Assembly: GCF_001050155.1 (NCBI RefSeq)
Contig: NZ_LFVY01000010.1
Span: 1 to 64,000 of the forward strand
DNA: 64,000 bases
Origin: Nitratireductor soli
Lineage (GTDB): Bacteria; Pseudomonadota; Alphaproteobacteria; Rhizobiales; Rhizobiaceae
Reading direction: 5' to 3'
Part shown: in pieces, positions 26,604-36,381 of the stretch
Position numbering within the stretch: the stretch's first letter is position 1
Layout of the letters: each line of letters starts with the position of its first letter
Translations under genes and position numbers: made by a program
Notes under the pieces: generated by a model
Databases searched by the model: none
The model's input: only the letters and a program-made list of their open reading frames with translations
Told to the model about the DNA's origin: nothing

Positions 26604-27608
26604 CTAGGCGGCTTTCTGCATGCCGGGCAGCTCGAAGCCGCCCTTCTGCGACAATTGAACGGCGGTCGCCGAGATGCGCTTGCGTGCCTGCTGGATCTCC
26701 TCGGCGGGCACGTCCTCGCCACCGCCGCCAAGCTCGGCCTCGATCATGCGCCGCGTGCGCTGGCCGAGCGCCGACAGGACGGCCTCTACCGTGTCCGCGG
26801 GCGCATTGCGCAACGCCAGGGTGACCAGGTCGCTCGGCAACCCGTCGAACAGAGCGACGCGCGCCTTCTGCGACAGGAGGACCACCTCCTCGAAGCTGAA
26901 GAGCTGCGAGCGGATCGCGTCGACATCGTTCGAGCCTGCCAGCTCCAGTTCGTGGATCACCTCGTCGGCCTGCGCCTTGTCGAGCTCGTTCAGCATGTTG
27001 GCGACGCGCGACAGGCCGGCTGCGGCATCCTTGCCGCTGCGCATCGAGCCCAGGAGCTCGCCGAGCCGCTTTTCGATCAGCTTCTTGGCCGGCGCCGGCA
27101 TGTTGCCGGTCGTCGCCATGCGGCTCAAAACGGCGCCGCGCAGCGACTTGTCCAGAGTGACCAGAACCTTCGCGGCCGCCCCCGGCGTGATGCCGGCCAG
27201 AATGACGGCAATGACCTGCGGATGCTCGCCGGAAAGGATTTCCAGGAGCCGCGGCGGCTCCAGCCTTTCCAATTCCGCCCAGACCTGTTCCGCCTCCGGG
27301 GATGCGGTGCTGCCGCGCCCCATCAGCAGATTGATCTCTTCTTCCGACAGCGTCTCGGTCAGGAGCGTGTCCATGCTGTCGGACGAATCGAGCAGGCCGG
27401 CGCCCTCGGTGAACTCACTTTCGAATTCGGCGACCACCTGTTCGAGCTGGGCTTGCGGAATGGTGCGCAACAGGCGGGCGCCGTCAATCAGCGCCTTCAG
27501 TTCTTCCTGCTTGAAGAATTTCAGCAGACGCCCGGCCGAGGGCTTGCCCATCGCCACCAGTATGGCGGCCGCCTTCTGGGCCTGTGTCAATGCCAGCGCT
27601 TCCGTCAT
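26604..27608 (-). CDS. fliG: Flagellar motor switch protein FliG
   Basis: A 334-residue rotor protein that binds FliF through its N-terminal domain, FliM through its middle domain (ehPQViAvIL-type segment GEHPQVIAVILAG), and MotA through its C-terminal domain. The start at 27608 is preceded by a GGGAGAA site. Length and domain order match the family. It is the fourth gene of the motA unit. Confidence 0.95.
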   Translation of the reverse strand: MTEALALTQAQKAAAILVAMGKPSAGRLLKFFKQEELKALIDGARLLRTIPQAQLEQVVAEFESEFTEGAGLLDSSDSMDTLLTETLSEEEINLLMGRGSTASPEAEQVWAELERLEPPRLLEILSGEHPQVIAVILAGITPGAAAKVLVTLDKSLRGAVLSRMATTGNMPAPAKKLIEKRLGELLGSMRSGKDAAAGLSRVANMLNELDKAQADEVIHELELAGSNDVDAIRSQLFSFEEVVLLSQKARVALFDGLPSDLVTLALRNAPADTVEAVLSALGQRTRRMIEAELGGGGEDVPAEEIQQARKRISATAVQLSQKGGFELPGMQKAA

Positions 27609-27646
27609 AGCCGCGAATTCTCCCTGTCACGAACCTGAACTTGATT

Positions 27647-28021
27647 TCACGCGCCGCCGGCGGTTCCGGCGATCTCGGTAAGCTTGACGCCGAAGCGCGA
27701 CGGGTCGTCATCGACCAGCGTGATCTCGCCGCGCGCAATGCGACGGCCATTGACGACGATCTCCACCGGCTCGCCGATGCGCCGGTTGAGCGAAACCGTT
27801 GAACCCTTCTTCAGCGCCATCAGCTGCGACACCGGCATTTCCGCGCTTCCCAGCACGATCTGCACCTCGACCGGAATGCTCATCACCAGGTCGCGGTTGT
27901 CGCCGGAAGCGCCGGCCTCTGCGCCGGGTGCGTCTTCGTGCAACACGCCTTTCAGTTCCTCGATCGCCTTGTTCAGCTCTTCGTCGCCGTCTTGCTGCGG
28001 CTCGGGCACGGCCTTACTCAT
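27647..28021 (-). CDS. fliN: Flagellar motor switch protein FliN
   Basis: A 124-residue C-ring protein. A variable acidic N-terminus (residues 1-45) is followed by the SpoA/FliN domain, with [20 protein letters not shown] and [16 protein letters not shown]. It forms the bottom of the C-ring with FliM and helps dock export substrates. An AAGGAGAAAG site precedes the ATG. Confidence 0.95.
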   Translation of the reverse strand: MSKAVPEPQQDGDEELNKAIEELKGVLHEDAPGAEAGASGDNRDLVMSIPVEVQIVLGSAEMPVSQLMALKKGSTVSLNRRIGEPVEIVVNGRRIARGEITLVDDDPSRFGVKLTEIAGTAGGA

Positions 28022-28051
28022 TGTCTTTCTCCTTCACCGCATTCTCTACGC

Positions 28052-28990
28052 TCAACGCGCGAATAGCCCGTCGACGGCGTCCTGCCGGGCGTCGAACGGC
28101 TGTTTGATCCTCACCGTGTAGTGATTTCCCGACTTGCCGAAATCACACACGAAAACCGTCTTGTCGCGCACCGACAGGCGCGCTTCCGACTGGACGCCCT
28201 CGCCGAATTCGATCACCTGCCCGGGGCTCAGCGCCGCCAGATCGCCGAGCGGCATGCGCATCAGCGGAATGGTTGCCTTGATCCTGACGGTCGAGCGAAG
28301 CACCTCGTCGGAGAAACGATGCCGCCAGTCAGCAGCCTGGGCGCGCTCGACACGCTGGTCCGGCTGAGCTGCATCGCGCAGTTCCAGAAGCAGCCTTTGT
28401 GGCATCCACGCCGTCAGCACACCGCCGCCGACTTCGCCGCCAAGCGAAAAGCGGATCCGCACACCCGGCCCGTCGCGCACCGCGAGGCGGCGGAAATCGC
28501 CGCCCGACAGGAGGGCGGGCAGCGGCAGCCGCAGGCCCAGAGCCCGTGCGCCCGTACCGTTCAGCGCCTTGGCGAACGCCTCGAAGGCGAGTACTGCAAC
28601 GTCGCGCTCGATGGCCGATGGCGGCCGGTCTATCGGCGGCACCGGAAGATCGGGATCGCCGCCGAACAGCGCGCTGACGAGCAGCGAAATACCCTGCGGA
28701 TCGAGCCGCATGGTGAGCGCATCGCCGGAAACTTCCGCGGGAACGATCACCAGCGCGTCGCAGGACCCTTCCGGCGGCTTCAACTCGCTCAGCCGGACAA
28801 TGTCGATGTCCAGGAGATCGAGCGCAACCACTGTTGGGAACTTGTCCTGAAAGGCGCTGGCCACACTCGGCAGGGCACGCATGGCGCAGGCACGCGCGGC
28901 TTCGGTGACGCGGCGGGGATCGCCGGTCGCGCCGACCAGCCGCTCGACAATGAGGCTACGCATCAGTTCGGGATTGTCCGTCAGCGCCAT
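28052..28990 (-). CDS. fliM: Flagellar motor switch protein FliM (divergent rhizobial form)
   Basis: A 312-residue FliM. The C-terminal SpoA domain is clear (IKATIPLMRMPLGDLAALSP), and the middle CheC-like domain is divergent. The N-terminus MALTDNPELMRSLIVERL lacks the usual LSQxEIDALL segment that binds phosphorylated CheY in enteric bacteria. Rhizobial motors change speed rather than direction, so a different CheY contact would fit. It lies between fliN and motA. Confidence 0.9.
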   Translation of the reverse strand: MALTDNPELMRSLIVERLVGATGDPRRVTEAARACAMRALPSVASAFQDKFPTVVALDLLDIDIVRLSELKPPEGSCDALVIVPAEVSGDALTMRLDPQGISLLVSALFGGDPDLPVPPIDRPPSAIERDVAVLAFEAFAKALNGTGARALGLRLPLPALLSGGDFRRLAVRDGPGVRIRFSLGGEVGGGVLTAWMPQRLLLELRDAAQPDQRVERAQAADWRHRFSDEVLRSTVRIKATIPLMRMPLGDLAALSPGQVIEFGEGVQSEARLSVRDKTVFVCDFGKSGNHYTVRIKQPFDARQDAVDGLFAR

Positions 28991-29036
28991 GGTTGGCCGC
29001 CTTCGTTTCCAGGCCGGGTCATCACGTATCGGGTCA

Positions 29037-29915
29037 TCATGCGGCCTGCTTCTCTGCGCTGCCGCCGGGATTCATGGTGCTCTGCTCGACCGCGTCGATC
29101 GACGGCCGGTCGTAGGCCGAGATCGTCTTGCGGCCGAATTCGAGCGCCACCTGCGGCAGCGAGCCGTTCATGTAGGCAAGCAGGGTCTGCTTGACGATCA
29201 CGTAGAGCCGGTTGTTCTTCTCGCGGATGATCTTCACCTTGGTGGCGATCGGCCCGATCACCGCATAGGACAGGAAAATGCCGAGGAACGTGCCGACCAG
29301 CGCCGCGCCCACCAACGCACCCAGAATCTCCGGTGACTGGTCGAGCGCGCCCATCGCCTTGATGACACCGAGCACGGCGGCAACGATGCCCAGCGCCGGC
29401 AGGCCCTCGGAAACGGCGATCAGCGCGTGATAGGATTTCAGCTTGTCGCGGCGGATGGTCTGGATTTCCTCGTCCATCAGCGCTTCGATCTCGAACGGCC
29501 GTGCATTGCCGATGATGATGATGCGGCAATAGTCGCAGATGAAATGCGTCAGGTCGTGGTTCTTGAGGATGGTCGGATAGGTCTGGAAGATCGCCGATTC
29601 TTCCGGATTGTCGATATGCGCCTCGACCTCGCTGCGCGATTTGGTGCGCAACTCGCGCATCAGGCTGTGCAGCACGCCGAGCGTTTCCAGATACTCGGTC
29701 TCCTTGGGCACCGCGCCCTTGAAGGCTTCGAGACATGCCGTGCCCGTATCCTTGACGGTCGCCAACGGGTTGGCGACCAGAAACGTGCCAAACGCGGCGC
29801 CGCAGATGATGACGACTTCCCATGGCTGAATGAGCACATCCACGTGCCCGCCCATCGCCATGAAGCCGCCGATCACGCAGCCGAACGTTACCACCAGTCC
29901 GACAAGAATGCCCAT
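29037..29915 (-). CDS. motA: Flagellar stator protein MotA
   Basis: A 292-residue inner-membrane protein with four helices (about 1-20, 33-50, 170-190, 200-222) and a large cytosolic loop that touches FliG. It forms the proton-driven stator with MotB. The first helix [20 protein letters not shown] and the Pro-containing [13 protein letters not shown] are typical. It is the first gene of the minus-strand unit, 31 bases after the shared flagellar promoter motif. Confidence 0.95.
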   Translation of the reverse strand: MGILVGLVVTFGCVIGGFMAMGGHVDVLIQPWEVVIICGAAFGTFLVANPLATVKDTGTACLEAFKGAVPKETEYLETLGVLHSLMRELRTKSRSEVEAHIDNPEESAIFQTYPTILKNHDLTHFICDYCRIIIIGNARPFEIEALMDEEIQTIRRDKLKSYHALIAVSEGLPALGIVAAVLGVIKAMGALDQSPEILGALVGAALVGTFLGIFLSYAVIGPIATKVKIIREKNNRLYVIVKQTLLAYMNGSLPQVALEFGRKTISAYDRPSIDAVEQSTMNPGGSAEKQAA

Positions 29916-29946
29916 CTACACCGTCACTTCCAATTGGCCTTTTCTC

Positions 29947-29973
29947 TTTCCTAGCCCCTGTGCCTTGCGTGAG
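29947..29973 (-). promoter_or_regulatory. Shared flagellar promoter motif before motA
   Basis: The minus strand reads CTCACGCAAG, 9 bases, CTAGGAAA. The first half and the CTA fit the motif found at four other flagellar units; the last bases do not fully fit. It ends 31 bases before motA. Confidence 0.6.
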
Positions 29974-30004
29974 GCTTGAATGCGGGACGAGCACGCTCGA
30001 AAGC

Positions 30005-30031
30005 CTCGCGCAAGAAAGGCGTTCTAATCTC
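30005..30031 (+). promoter_or_regulatory. Shared flagellar promoter motif before the DUF1217-flgF unit
   Basis: CTCGCGCAAG, 9 bases, CTAATCTC. It ends 29 bases before the TTG start. It lies back to back with the motA copy, so both units of this divergent region carry one. Confidence 0.7.
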
Positions 30032-30060
30032 CGGCCACGAATGATGGCGGAGGGTGCGCC

Positions 30061-31182
30061 TTGATCAACACGTTCACGAGCTTTCATCTGATCAATCGCG
30101 ACCTGTCGCGCTCGCTGGAACGCATCCAGTCGCAGCCGGTGGTGCAGCGCGAGACCGAATATTATCAGGCCAACATCGGCCGGGTGACGTCGATCAAGGA
30201 GTTCGTCGACGACGACCGCCTGTTCGGTTACGCCATGAAGGCGCATGGGCTGGAAGACATGACCTATGCCAAGGCATTCATGGTCAAGGTGCTGGAAGAA
30301 GGCGTCAGCGATGCCGAAAGCTTCGCCAACAAGCTGACCGACAAGCGCTATGCCGATTTCGCCCGCACCTATAATTTCGCCGCCGGCGGCGAGAACACCA
30401 CCACCTACAATCCCGCCCAGAAGGGCACGATCGACAAGTATGTCAGCGTCGCCATCAAGAATGGCGTCGATCCGAGCAGCGAGGCGCTGCTGAAGAACAT
30501 CAACGACTATCTGCAGAACATCACGCAGGTGAAATCGGCCGACGATCTTCTGGCCAACGACAAGCTTCTGAACTTCGCCCTGGTGGCCCATGGGTTTACC
30601 CACGAAGTGATCGACAAGCGCACGCTGAAGGCCATTCTGGAAGGGGGCATCGACGATCCGAAGAGCCCCGCCAACCAGCATGCCGACAAACGCTTTGCCG
30701 CCCTGGCAACCAGCTTCAACTTCGCCCGCTATGGCGAGGACGCCACCACCTACAATGAGACGCTCTCGCCGGCGATCGACAAATATCTGCGGCAGACGCT
30801 CGAGGAAGATGCCGGCAAGCAGAACGAAGGCGTGCGCCTGGCGCTCTATTTCCAGCGCAAGGCGCCGAATATCCGTTCCTATTATGAATTTCTGGCAGAT
30901 CCGGCGATTGCCAAGGTCATTCGTTCGACGCTCGGCTTTCCCGATGCGCTGGCCCAGGCGAACATCGACAAGCAGGTCGATCTGATCAAGGAGCGCATCG
31001 ATATCGAGGACTTCAAGGATCCCGACAAGGTCGATGAATTCCTCAAGCGTTTCACGACCATGTGGGAATTGTCGAACCCGTCCGGTTCCCAGCTCCCCTC
31101 GATCGCCGCCCTTTACAGCCAGCCGGCGGAATACGGCATTTCCACCGACGTGCTGTTCACCATCGCCCAGTTGAAGAGGTAG
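30061..31182 (+). CDS. DUF1217 protein of the flagellar cluster
   Basis: A 373-residue protein built of repeated alpha-helical DUF1217 modules: two segments, near residues 45-115 and 145-235, share the pattern A-HGL/F, then DKRYADFAxxYNF/DKRFAALATSFNF and G(E)xTTYN. No signal peptide or membrane segment is seen, and the function is unknown. The TTG start follows GGAGGG. As the first gene of the long flgF-fliP unit, conserved in rhizobial flagellar islands, it may be an export-related or secreted flagellar component. The latter is inference. Confidence 0.75.
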   Translation: MINTFTSFHLINRDLSRSLERIQSQPVVQRETEYYQANIGRVTSIKEFVDDDRLFGYAMKAHGLEDMTYAKAFMVKVLEEGVSDAESFANKLTDKRYADFARTYNFAAGGENTTTYNPAQKGTIDKYVSVAIKNGVDPSSEALLKNINDYLQNITQVKSADDLLANDKLLNFALVAHGFTHEVIDKRTLKAILEGGIDDPKSPANQHADKRFAALATSFNFARYGEDATTYNETLSPAIDKYLRQTLEEDAGKQNEGVRLALYFQRKAPNIRSYYEFLADPAIAKVIRSTLGFPDALAQANIDKQVDLIKERIDIEDFKDPDKVDEFLKRFTTMWELSNPSGSQLPSIAALYSQPAEYGISTDVLFTIAQLKR

Positions 31183-31191
31183 CGACGTTCC

Positions 31192-31908
31192 ATGCAGACC
31201 GGACTTTACGTGGCCCTTTCCTCCCAGGTCGCGCTCGAGCGGCGGCTGGGCACGCTTGCCGACAACGTCGCCAATGCCAGCACGGTGGGCTTCCGCGCCA
31301 CATCCGTCAATTTCCAGGACATCGTCAACGGTCTGGGGCCCGATTCGGTCGCCTTCGCGGCGCCCGGCAATCCCTCGCTCGACACCAATCCGGGCGGCCT
31401 GCGCGAGACCGGCAATCCGTTCGACTTCGCCGTTCAGGGTGATGCCTGGTTCGCCATCGACACGCCGGCCGGCACGGTCGTCACGCGCGACGGGCGCTTC
31501 ACCATGCGCGACACGGGCGAACTGGTCAGCATCGGCGGGCACCCGGTGCTCGATGCGGGCGGCGCGCCGCTGCTGCTCGATCCGCTGGGCGGATCGCCCG
31601 ACGTCAGCGGCGACGGGACGCTGCGCCAGAACGGCCGCCTGGTCGGCGCCATCGGGCTCTATGCCTTCGCCCCGTCGCAGAACTACGCCCGCTTCGGCAA
31701 TTCCGGTTTCCTGGCAAGCGACGCGCAGCCGGTGGTCGACAATCCCGATGTCGGCGTGGCGCAGGGCTTCATCGAGGAATCCAACGTCAACGCGATGCGT
31801 GAGATGATGCATCTGATCGAGGTGCAGCGGACCTTCGAGCAGGTCAGCGCACTGATGGGTGACAGCGACAGCGCCCTGCAGGACGCCATCAAGCTGCTTG
31901 GCGCATGA
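31192..31908 (+). CDS. flgF: Proximal rod protein FlgF
   Basis: A 238-residue rod protein. The N-terminal rod motif LADNVANASTVGFRA and the C-terminal amphipathic helix ending NAMREMMHLIEVQRTFEQ are those of FlgF/FlgG. It is exported by the type III gate and sits in the periplasmic rod. The start lies 9 bases after the DUF1217 gene, and its end overlaps fliI in ATGA. Confidence 0.9.
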   Translation: MQTGLYVALSSQVALERRLGTLADNVANASTVGFRATSVNFQDIVNGLGPDSVAFAAPGNPSLDTNPGGLRETGNPFDFAVQGDAWFAIDTPAGTVVTRDGRFTMRDTGELVSIGGHPVLDAGGAPLLLDPLGGSPDVSGDGTLRQNGRLVGAIGLYAFAPSQNYARFGNSGFLASDAQPVVDNPDVGVAQGFIEESNVNAMREMMHLIEVQRTFEQVSALMGDSDSALQDAIKLLGA

Positions 31909-33302
31909 ACCCCGACATGACGCAGGCCAACGCATCGCCAACGCCGGCCGGAGAAACCGTGCTGTCCGCCCTGGAGCAGGCCTATCGCGGCATCGCCGGC
32001 GACGACCGCTTCGTCGTCAGCCATGGCGGGCGGGTCACCGAAGTGTCGCCGACCCACTACAGCGTCAGCGGCTTGTCGCAAACGGCACGCCTCGGCGATC
32101 TCGTATCGTGCCGCGGACGGCGCGGTACGGGCGCCGGCGAGGTGGTCCGCATCAGCGCCGAGGGCGTGCTGGTCGCTCCGTTCGAAAAGACCGGCGAAAT
32201 CGGCATGGGAGAACCGGTCTTCAATCGGGGACCGCTCGGCCTGGCGCCTGGCCCTTCGTGGCGCGGCCGCGTGATCGACGCGCTCGGCCGGCCGGCCGAT
32301 GCAAAACCGGCGCCGGCCAAAGGCCCCGCCGCCATCGGTTCGTCGCCCGTCACCCCGCCGGCCATGCAGCGGCAGCGCGTCTGCGATCCCTTCCGCACCG
32401 GCGTTCGGGTGATCGACATCTTCACGCCGCTCTGCCACGGCCAGCGGCTCGGCATCTTCGCCGGCTCCGGCGTCGGCAAGTCGACGCTACTGTCGATGCT
32501 GGCCAATGCCGACGCCTTCGACACGGTGGTGATCGCCCTGGTCGGCGAACGCGGCCGCGAAGTGCGCGAATTCCTTGAAGACACGATCGGCGCCGAAAGC
32601 ATGAAGAAATCCGTCGCCGTGGTGGCGACCAGCGACGAAAGCGCCATGATGCGCCGCCGTGCGCCGGACACGGCCATGCGCGTCGCCGAGTATTTCCGCG
32701 ACCGCGGCGACAAGGTCCTGCTGATCCTCGATTCGATCACCCGCTTCGCCCATGCCCTGCGCGAAGTGGCCATCGGCGCCGGCGAACCGCCGGTGGCGCG
32801 CGGCTATCCCGCTTCCGTTTTCACCGAGCTGCCACGCCTGCTCGAGCGCGCCGGCCCCGGCGAGACGGGGCGCGGTTCCATCACCGCAATCCTCTCGGTG
32901 CTCGTCGATGGCGACGACCACAACGATCCGGTCGCCGATGCGGTGCGCGGCATCCTCGACGGGCATGTGGTGCTCGACCGATCGATCGCCGAGCAGGGCC
33001 GCTATCCGCCGGTCAATCCCCTTGCCTCGATCTCGCGCCTGGCCGACCGCGCCTGGTCGCCCGACCAGAAGCGCCTGGTGCTCAGGCTGCGCAACATGCT
33101 GGCGCGCTTCGAGGACACGCGCGACATCCGCCTGCTCGGCGCCTATCAGGCCGGCATCGACCCCGACCTCGACCAGGCCGTGCGGCAGGTGCCTTTGATC
33201 TATGAGGCGCTGACGCAAGCGCCGAGCGATCCTGCGTCCGCCGATCCCTTCGCTGACCTGGCGATCAAGCTGAGAGCCGGAGAACCCGTCCATGCCGGAT
33301 AA
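31905..33302 (+). CDS. fliI: Flagellar export ATPase FliI
   Basis: A 465-residue ATPase of the F1-beta/type III export family. It has Walker A GSGVGKST (about residues 183-190), Walker B VLLILDSITR and the export signature GRGSITAILSVLVDGDD. It unfolds and loads export substrates together with FliH. It overlaps flgF by four bases and the next gene by eleven. Confidence 0.95.
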   Translation: MNPDMTQANASPTPAGETVLSALEQAYRGIAGDDRFVVSHGGRVTEVSPTHYSVSGLSQTARLGDLVSCRGRRGTGAGEVVRISAEGVLVAPFEKTGEIGMGEPVFNRGPLGLAPGPSWRGRVIDALGRPADAKPAPAKGPAAIGSSPVTPPAMQRQRVCDPFRTGVRVIDIFTPLCHGQRLGIFAGSGVGKSTLLSMLANADAFDTVVIALVGERGREVREFLEDTIGAESMKKSVAVVATSDESAMMRRRAPDTAMRVAEYFRDRGDKVLLILDSITRFAHALREVAIGAGEPPVARGYPASVFTELPRLLERAGPGETGRGSITAILSVLVDGDDHNDPVADAVRGILDGHVVLDRSIAEQGRYPPVNPLASISRLADRAWSPDQKRLVLRLRNMLARFEDTRDIRLLGAYQAGIDPDLDQAVRQVPLIYEALTQAPSDPASADPFADLAIKLRAGEPVHAG

Positions 33303-33963
33303 GCTCGCAAGCCTCGAACTGCCGGACGGCAGCTTCACCGAAACCACCGGAACGCCCTTGCCGGGCGCGGCGAACAACCGTCCGCAACGGGCGAGATTTT
33401 TCTATCGCCGCTCGGAGAAGAAGCCCATCGTCAAGCCTTCCGGAGGCGGCACCGACTGGGCCGTCATGCTCGGCGGCATCGGCCTGGCGACGGTCTGCGC
33501 GCTGTTTCCCTGGTACATCTTCCTCAATCAGGAGGAATTCGGTGTTCGGCCGCTGGCCTTCGAGGGACGTCCGCCCGACGAAGGGCCCGCGCCCGCCTTC
33601 CTGCCGGAACTCGTCGGCATGCGCATTCCGCAGCGGATGATCGAACTGCCCCAGCTCGACTACAGCGCGACAGGCACCGTCAGCGCCGAGCCGCCCGAAG
33701 CGCTGCCCGAACAGCCCTTCCCCGGCGACGCCAACCCGTTTCGCGTCGTCCATGCCGCCAATGGACGGGCGATGATCGAGGACAAGGACGGCTACTGGAT
33801 CGTCCAGCGCGGCTCGTCATTGCCCGACGGCAGCCGTGTCTCGCGCATCCAGAACAACCAGGGAAAATGGGAAATCGTCACCACGCGCGACGCGGTGATC
33901 GCCGTCTCGGCCGAGGAACCTGCCGACACGCAAGGCCCGCGCAAGACTGGTTTTCTAAGGTAG
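33292..33963 (+). CDS. Uncharacterised single-pass membrane protein between fliI and flgB
   Basis: A 223-residue protein with a basic cytosolic N-terminus, one helix at about residues 55-77 (WAVMLGGIGLATVCALFPWY) and a periplasmic remainder. The C-terminal 70 residues (MIEDKDGYWIVQRGSSLPDG and on) look like a small beta domain. I do not recognise a named family. It overlaps fliI by eleven bases and stands before flgB, so it is part of the flagellar unit; a role in basal-body assembly is plausible from position and topology only. Confidence 0.65.
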   Translation: MPDKLASLELPDGSFTETTGTPLPGAANNRPQRARFFYRRSEKKPIVKPSGGGTDWAVMLGGIGLATVCALFPWYIFLNQEEFGVRPLAFEGRPPDEGPAPAFLPELVGMRIPQRMIELPQLDYSATGTVSAEPPEALPEQPFPGDANPFRVVHAANGRAMIEDKDGYWIVQRGSSLPDGSRVSRIQNNQGKWEIVTTRDAVIAVSAEEPADTQGPRKTGFLR

Positions 33964-34000
33964 CGGTCAACCGTGTTCGCATAGAACGAGAGACCAAACG

Positions 34001-34378
34001 ATGCAGCCCGTCAATCTGTTCGATCTCGCCACCCAGCAGGCCAGATGGCTTTCCGTCCGGCAGACGACGGTGGCCAGCAACGTCGCCAACGTCAACACGC
34101 CCGGCTACAGGGCGCTCGAAGTCGAACCGTTCGAGAAGGTGTTGAACGGCTCGCGTGTCGCCATGCAGGGGACCAGCGCCAACCATCTCAAGAGTGGCGC
34201 GACAAACGCCTCTTTCGCCGTCAACAACACGCCGGACCCGGCGGTCCTGCCGTCGCAGAACACCGTCAGCATCGAGAAGGAGCTGGTCAACGCCGGCGAG
34301 GTGCGCCGTTCCTTCGAGCTCAACACCGCCATCGTCAAGGCGTTCCACCGCATGCTCATGAACACGTCGAGAGGATAG
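34001..34378 (+). CDS. flgB: Proximal rod protein FlgB
   Basis: A 125-residue rod protein with the N-terminal motif ASNVANVNTPGYRA at about residues 26-39 and a C-terminal helix suited to coiled packing with FlgC. It has the usual length for the family. The flgC start lies 3 bases after its stop, and no promoter motif is seen in the 37-base gap before it. Confidence 0.93.
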   Translation: MQPVNLFDLATQQARWLSVRQTTVASNVANVNTPGYRALEVEPFEKVLNGSRVAMQGTSANHLKSGATNASFAVNNTPDPAVLPSQNTVSIEKELVNAGEVRRSFELNTAIVKAFHRMLMNTSRG

Positions 34379-34381
34379 GCC

Positions 34382-34801
34382 GTGGATCCGCTTTCCGCCG
34401 CACTCAAGGTTGCCGCGTCCGGCCTGCAGGCGCAGTCCGCGCGCCTGCAGGTCGTTTCGGAAAACCTGGCCAACGCCAAGTCGACCAGCGACGTGCCGGG
34501 CGGCGACCCCTACCGCCGCAAGACCATCAGCTTCGTCGCCGAGCTCGACCGCGACATGGGCGGCAGCATGGTCGAGATCGGTGCGGTCGCCACCGACCCG
34601 TCCGATTTCACGCTTGAATACGATCCCGGCCACGAGGCGGCGGACGAGCGCGGCTACGTCAGGATGCCGAATGTCAACGTGCTGGTCGAGATGGCCGACA
34701 TGCGCGAGGCCAATCGCGGCTATGCGGCCAATCTGCAGGTCATCAAGCAGGCGCGCGAACTGATTTCAATGACCATAGATCTGATGCGGAGCCAGTCATG
34801 A
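34382..34801 (+). CDS. flgC: Proximal rod protein FlgC
   Basis: A 139-residue rod protein with the N-terminal [20 protein letters not shown] and the C-terminal [20 protein letters not shown] motifs. The GTG start follows the AGAGGATAGG stretch at the flgB end. It overlaps fliE by four bases. Confidence 0.93.
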   Translation: MDPLSAALKVAASGLQAQSARLQVVSENLANAKSTSDVPGGDPYRRKTISFVAELDRDMGGSMVEIGAVATDPSDFTLEYDPGHEAADERGYVRMPNVNVLVEMADMREANRGYAANLQVIKQARELISMTIDLMRSQS

Positions 34802-35106
34802 TTCCCCCCGTCGGCACCATTGCCCCCCTTTCGCCCTCCAATGCTTCGGCGCTCCAGCTCGGGCGGCAGGCAACGGCCTCGGAAACGGGCGAGGCCTTCA
34901 GCGCCATGCTTGGCGAGGCGGCGGCCAACACCATGGCCAAGCTTGGCCATGCCGAGACGGTGTCGCTGAAGGCATTGCAAGGCGAGGCCGACGCCCGAGA
35001 GGTGGTGGACGCGGTGATGAGCGCCGAACAGGCGCTGCAGGCGGCGATCGCCGTCCGCGACAAGCTCGTCACGGCCTATCTCGACGTCACCCGCATGGCC
35101 ATTTGA
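34798..35106 (+). CDS. fliE: Hook-basal body complex protein FliE
   Basis: A 102-residue protein joining the MS-ring to the proximal rod and needed to open rod export. The C-terminal half ([38 protein letters not shown]) carries the conserved helix pair. It has the usual size and lies in the classic flgB-flgC-fliE order. Confidence 0.92.
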   Translation: MIPPVGTIAPLSPSNASALQLGRQATASETGEAFSAMLGEAAANTMAKLGHAETVSLKALQGEADAREVVDAVMSAEQALQAAIAVRDKLVTAYLDVTRMAI

Positions 35107-35118
35107 GGAGCCTGACCC

Positions 35119-35907
35119 ATGAAAGCCCTGTCCATCGCGGCCACCGGCATGAGCGCCCAGCAGCTCAATCTGGAAGTGATCGCCAACAACATCGCCAACA
35201 TCAACACGACCGGCTTCAAGCGGGCACGGGCGGAATTCTCCGACCTGCTCTACCAGACGGAGCGCCTGCAGGGCGTGCCGAGCCGCGCCAACCAGGCGAT
35301 CGTGCCGGAAGGCGCCAATGTCGGCCTCGGCGTGCAGGCCGCCGCCGTGCGCAACCTGCACATCCAGGGCTCGCTGACCAACACCGGCAACAAGCTGGAT
35401 GTGGCGCTGGTCGGCCGCGGCTGGTTCGAGATCGAGGGCGCCGATGGCGAACCGCTCTACACCCGAGCCGGCGCGTTCAACACCAACGCCACCGGCCAGC
35501 TTGTGACGACGCAGGGCTATACGGTGGCCCCGGCGATCGTCGTGCCTGAGGACGCCATCGAGGTGGTCATCAACAAGACCGGCCAGGTCTTTGCCCGCCT
35601 CGACGGCCAGGCCGAACTGCAGAACCTCGGTCAGCTGACGCTGTCCAACTTCGCCAACGAGGCAGGCCTGGCGCCCATCGGCGACAATCTGTTCCGCGAG
35701 ACCCCCGCCTCCGGCGCGGCAACGCCCGGCGTCCCCGGCGATCCGGGTTTTGCGACGACCCAGCAGGGCTATCTGGAGAACTCCAACGTCGATCCGGTGA
35801 AGGAAATCACCGAGCTGATATCCGCCCAGCGCGCCTATGAAATGAACTCCAAGGTGATCCGTGCCGCCGATGAAATGGCTGCCACCGTCACCCAGTCGAT
35901 ACGGTAG
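35119..35907 (+). CDS. flgG: Distal rod protein FlgG
   Basis: A 262-residue distal rod protein that crosses the P- and L-rings. It shows [19 protein letters not shown] at about residues 24-42 and the C-terminal [20 protein letters not shown]. The length matches the family. It has a GGAG site 9 bases before the ATG. Confidence 0.95.
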   Translation: MKALSIAATGMSAQQLNLEVIANNIANINTTGFKRARAEFSDLLYQTERLQGVPSRANQAIVPEGANVGLGVQAAAVRNLHIQGSLTNTGNKLDVALVGRGWFEIEGADGEPLYTRAGAFNTNATGQLVTTQGYTVAPAIVVPEDAIEVVINKTGQVFARLDGQAELQNLGQLTLSNFANEAGLAPIGDNLFRETPASGAATPGVPGDPGFATTQQGYLENSNVDPVKEITELISAQRAYEMNSKVIRAADEMAATVTQSIR

Positions 35908-35913
35908 GGCCAA

Positions 35914-36381
35914 TTGAACCGGCACAGCTCCCTCATGGCGCATTTTCTCGCGCTCCTGGCGATTTTCACGCTGGCGGTTCCCGCCGGTGCGCAGGAGCAG
36001 GCGGTTGTGTCCACCCGCGTCATCTATCCCGGCGAAACCATCACCATCGACGCGCTCGATGAAGTGGCGCTGCGCCGCCCGCCGCGCGGCAACACGGCAA
36101 TCGCCCGCATGATGGAGGAGATCGACGGCAAGGTTGCCAGGCGCACGCTCCTGCCTGGCCGGCTGATCCCCAGCAGCTATGTGCGCGATCCCTATCTGGT
36201 GGAAAACGGCACGCCGGTGACTGTGCTGTTCGTCGAAGGCGCCCTGTCCATTTCAATTCGCGCGGTCCCCCTGCAGGCGGGCGCCGCCGGCGACATGATC
36301 AAGCTCCGTAACGCCGACAGCGGCCGCACCTTCATGGGAACGGTGATGGCGGACGGCACGGTCAAGGTCGGCGCGATATGA
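35914..36381 (+). CDS. flgA: P-ring assembly chaperone FlgA
   Basis: A 155-residue periplasmic chaperone for the FlgI ring. A signal peptide covers about residues 1-26 with cleavage after AGA. The SAF-like domain follows, with GRLIPSSYVRDPYLVENG. The TTG at 35914 has AGGG near it; the ATG at 35935 lacks a ribosome site. It overlaps flgI by four bases. Confidence 0.88.
   Translation: MNRHSSLMAHFLALLAIFTLAVPAGAQEQAVVSTRVIYPGETITIDALDEVALRRPPRGNTAIARMMEEIDGKVARRTLLPGRLIPSSYVRDPYLVENGTPVTVLFVEGALSISIRAVPLQAGAAGDMIKLRNADSGRTFMGTVMADGTVKVGAI

Noticed and set aside
28981-31941. Very long open frame on the minus strand across motA and the DUF1217 gene
   Set aside because: It is antisense to well-supported flagellar genes and its product resembles no protein; long empty frames are expected at this GC content.
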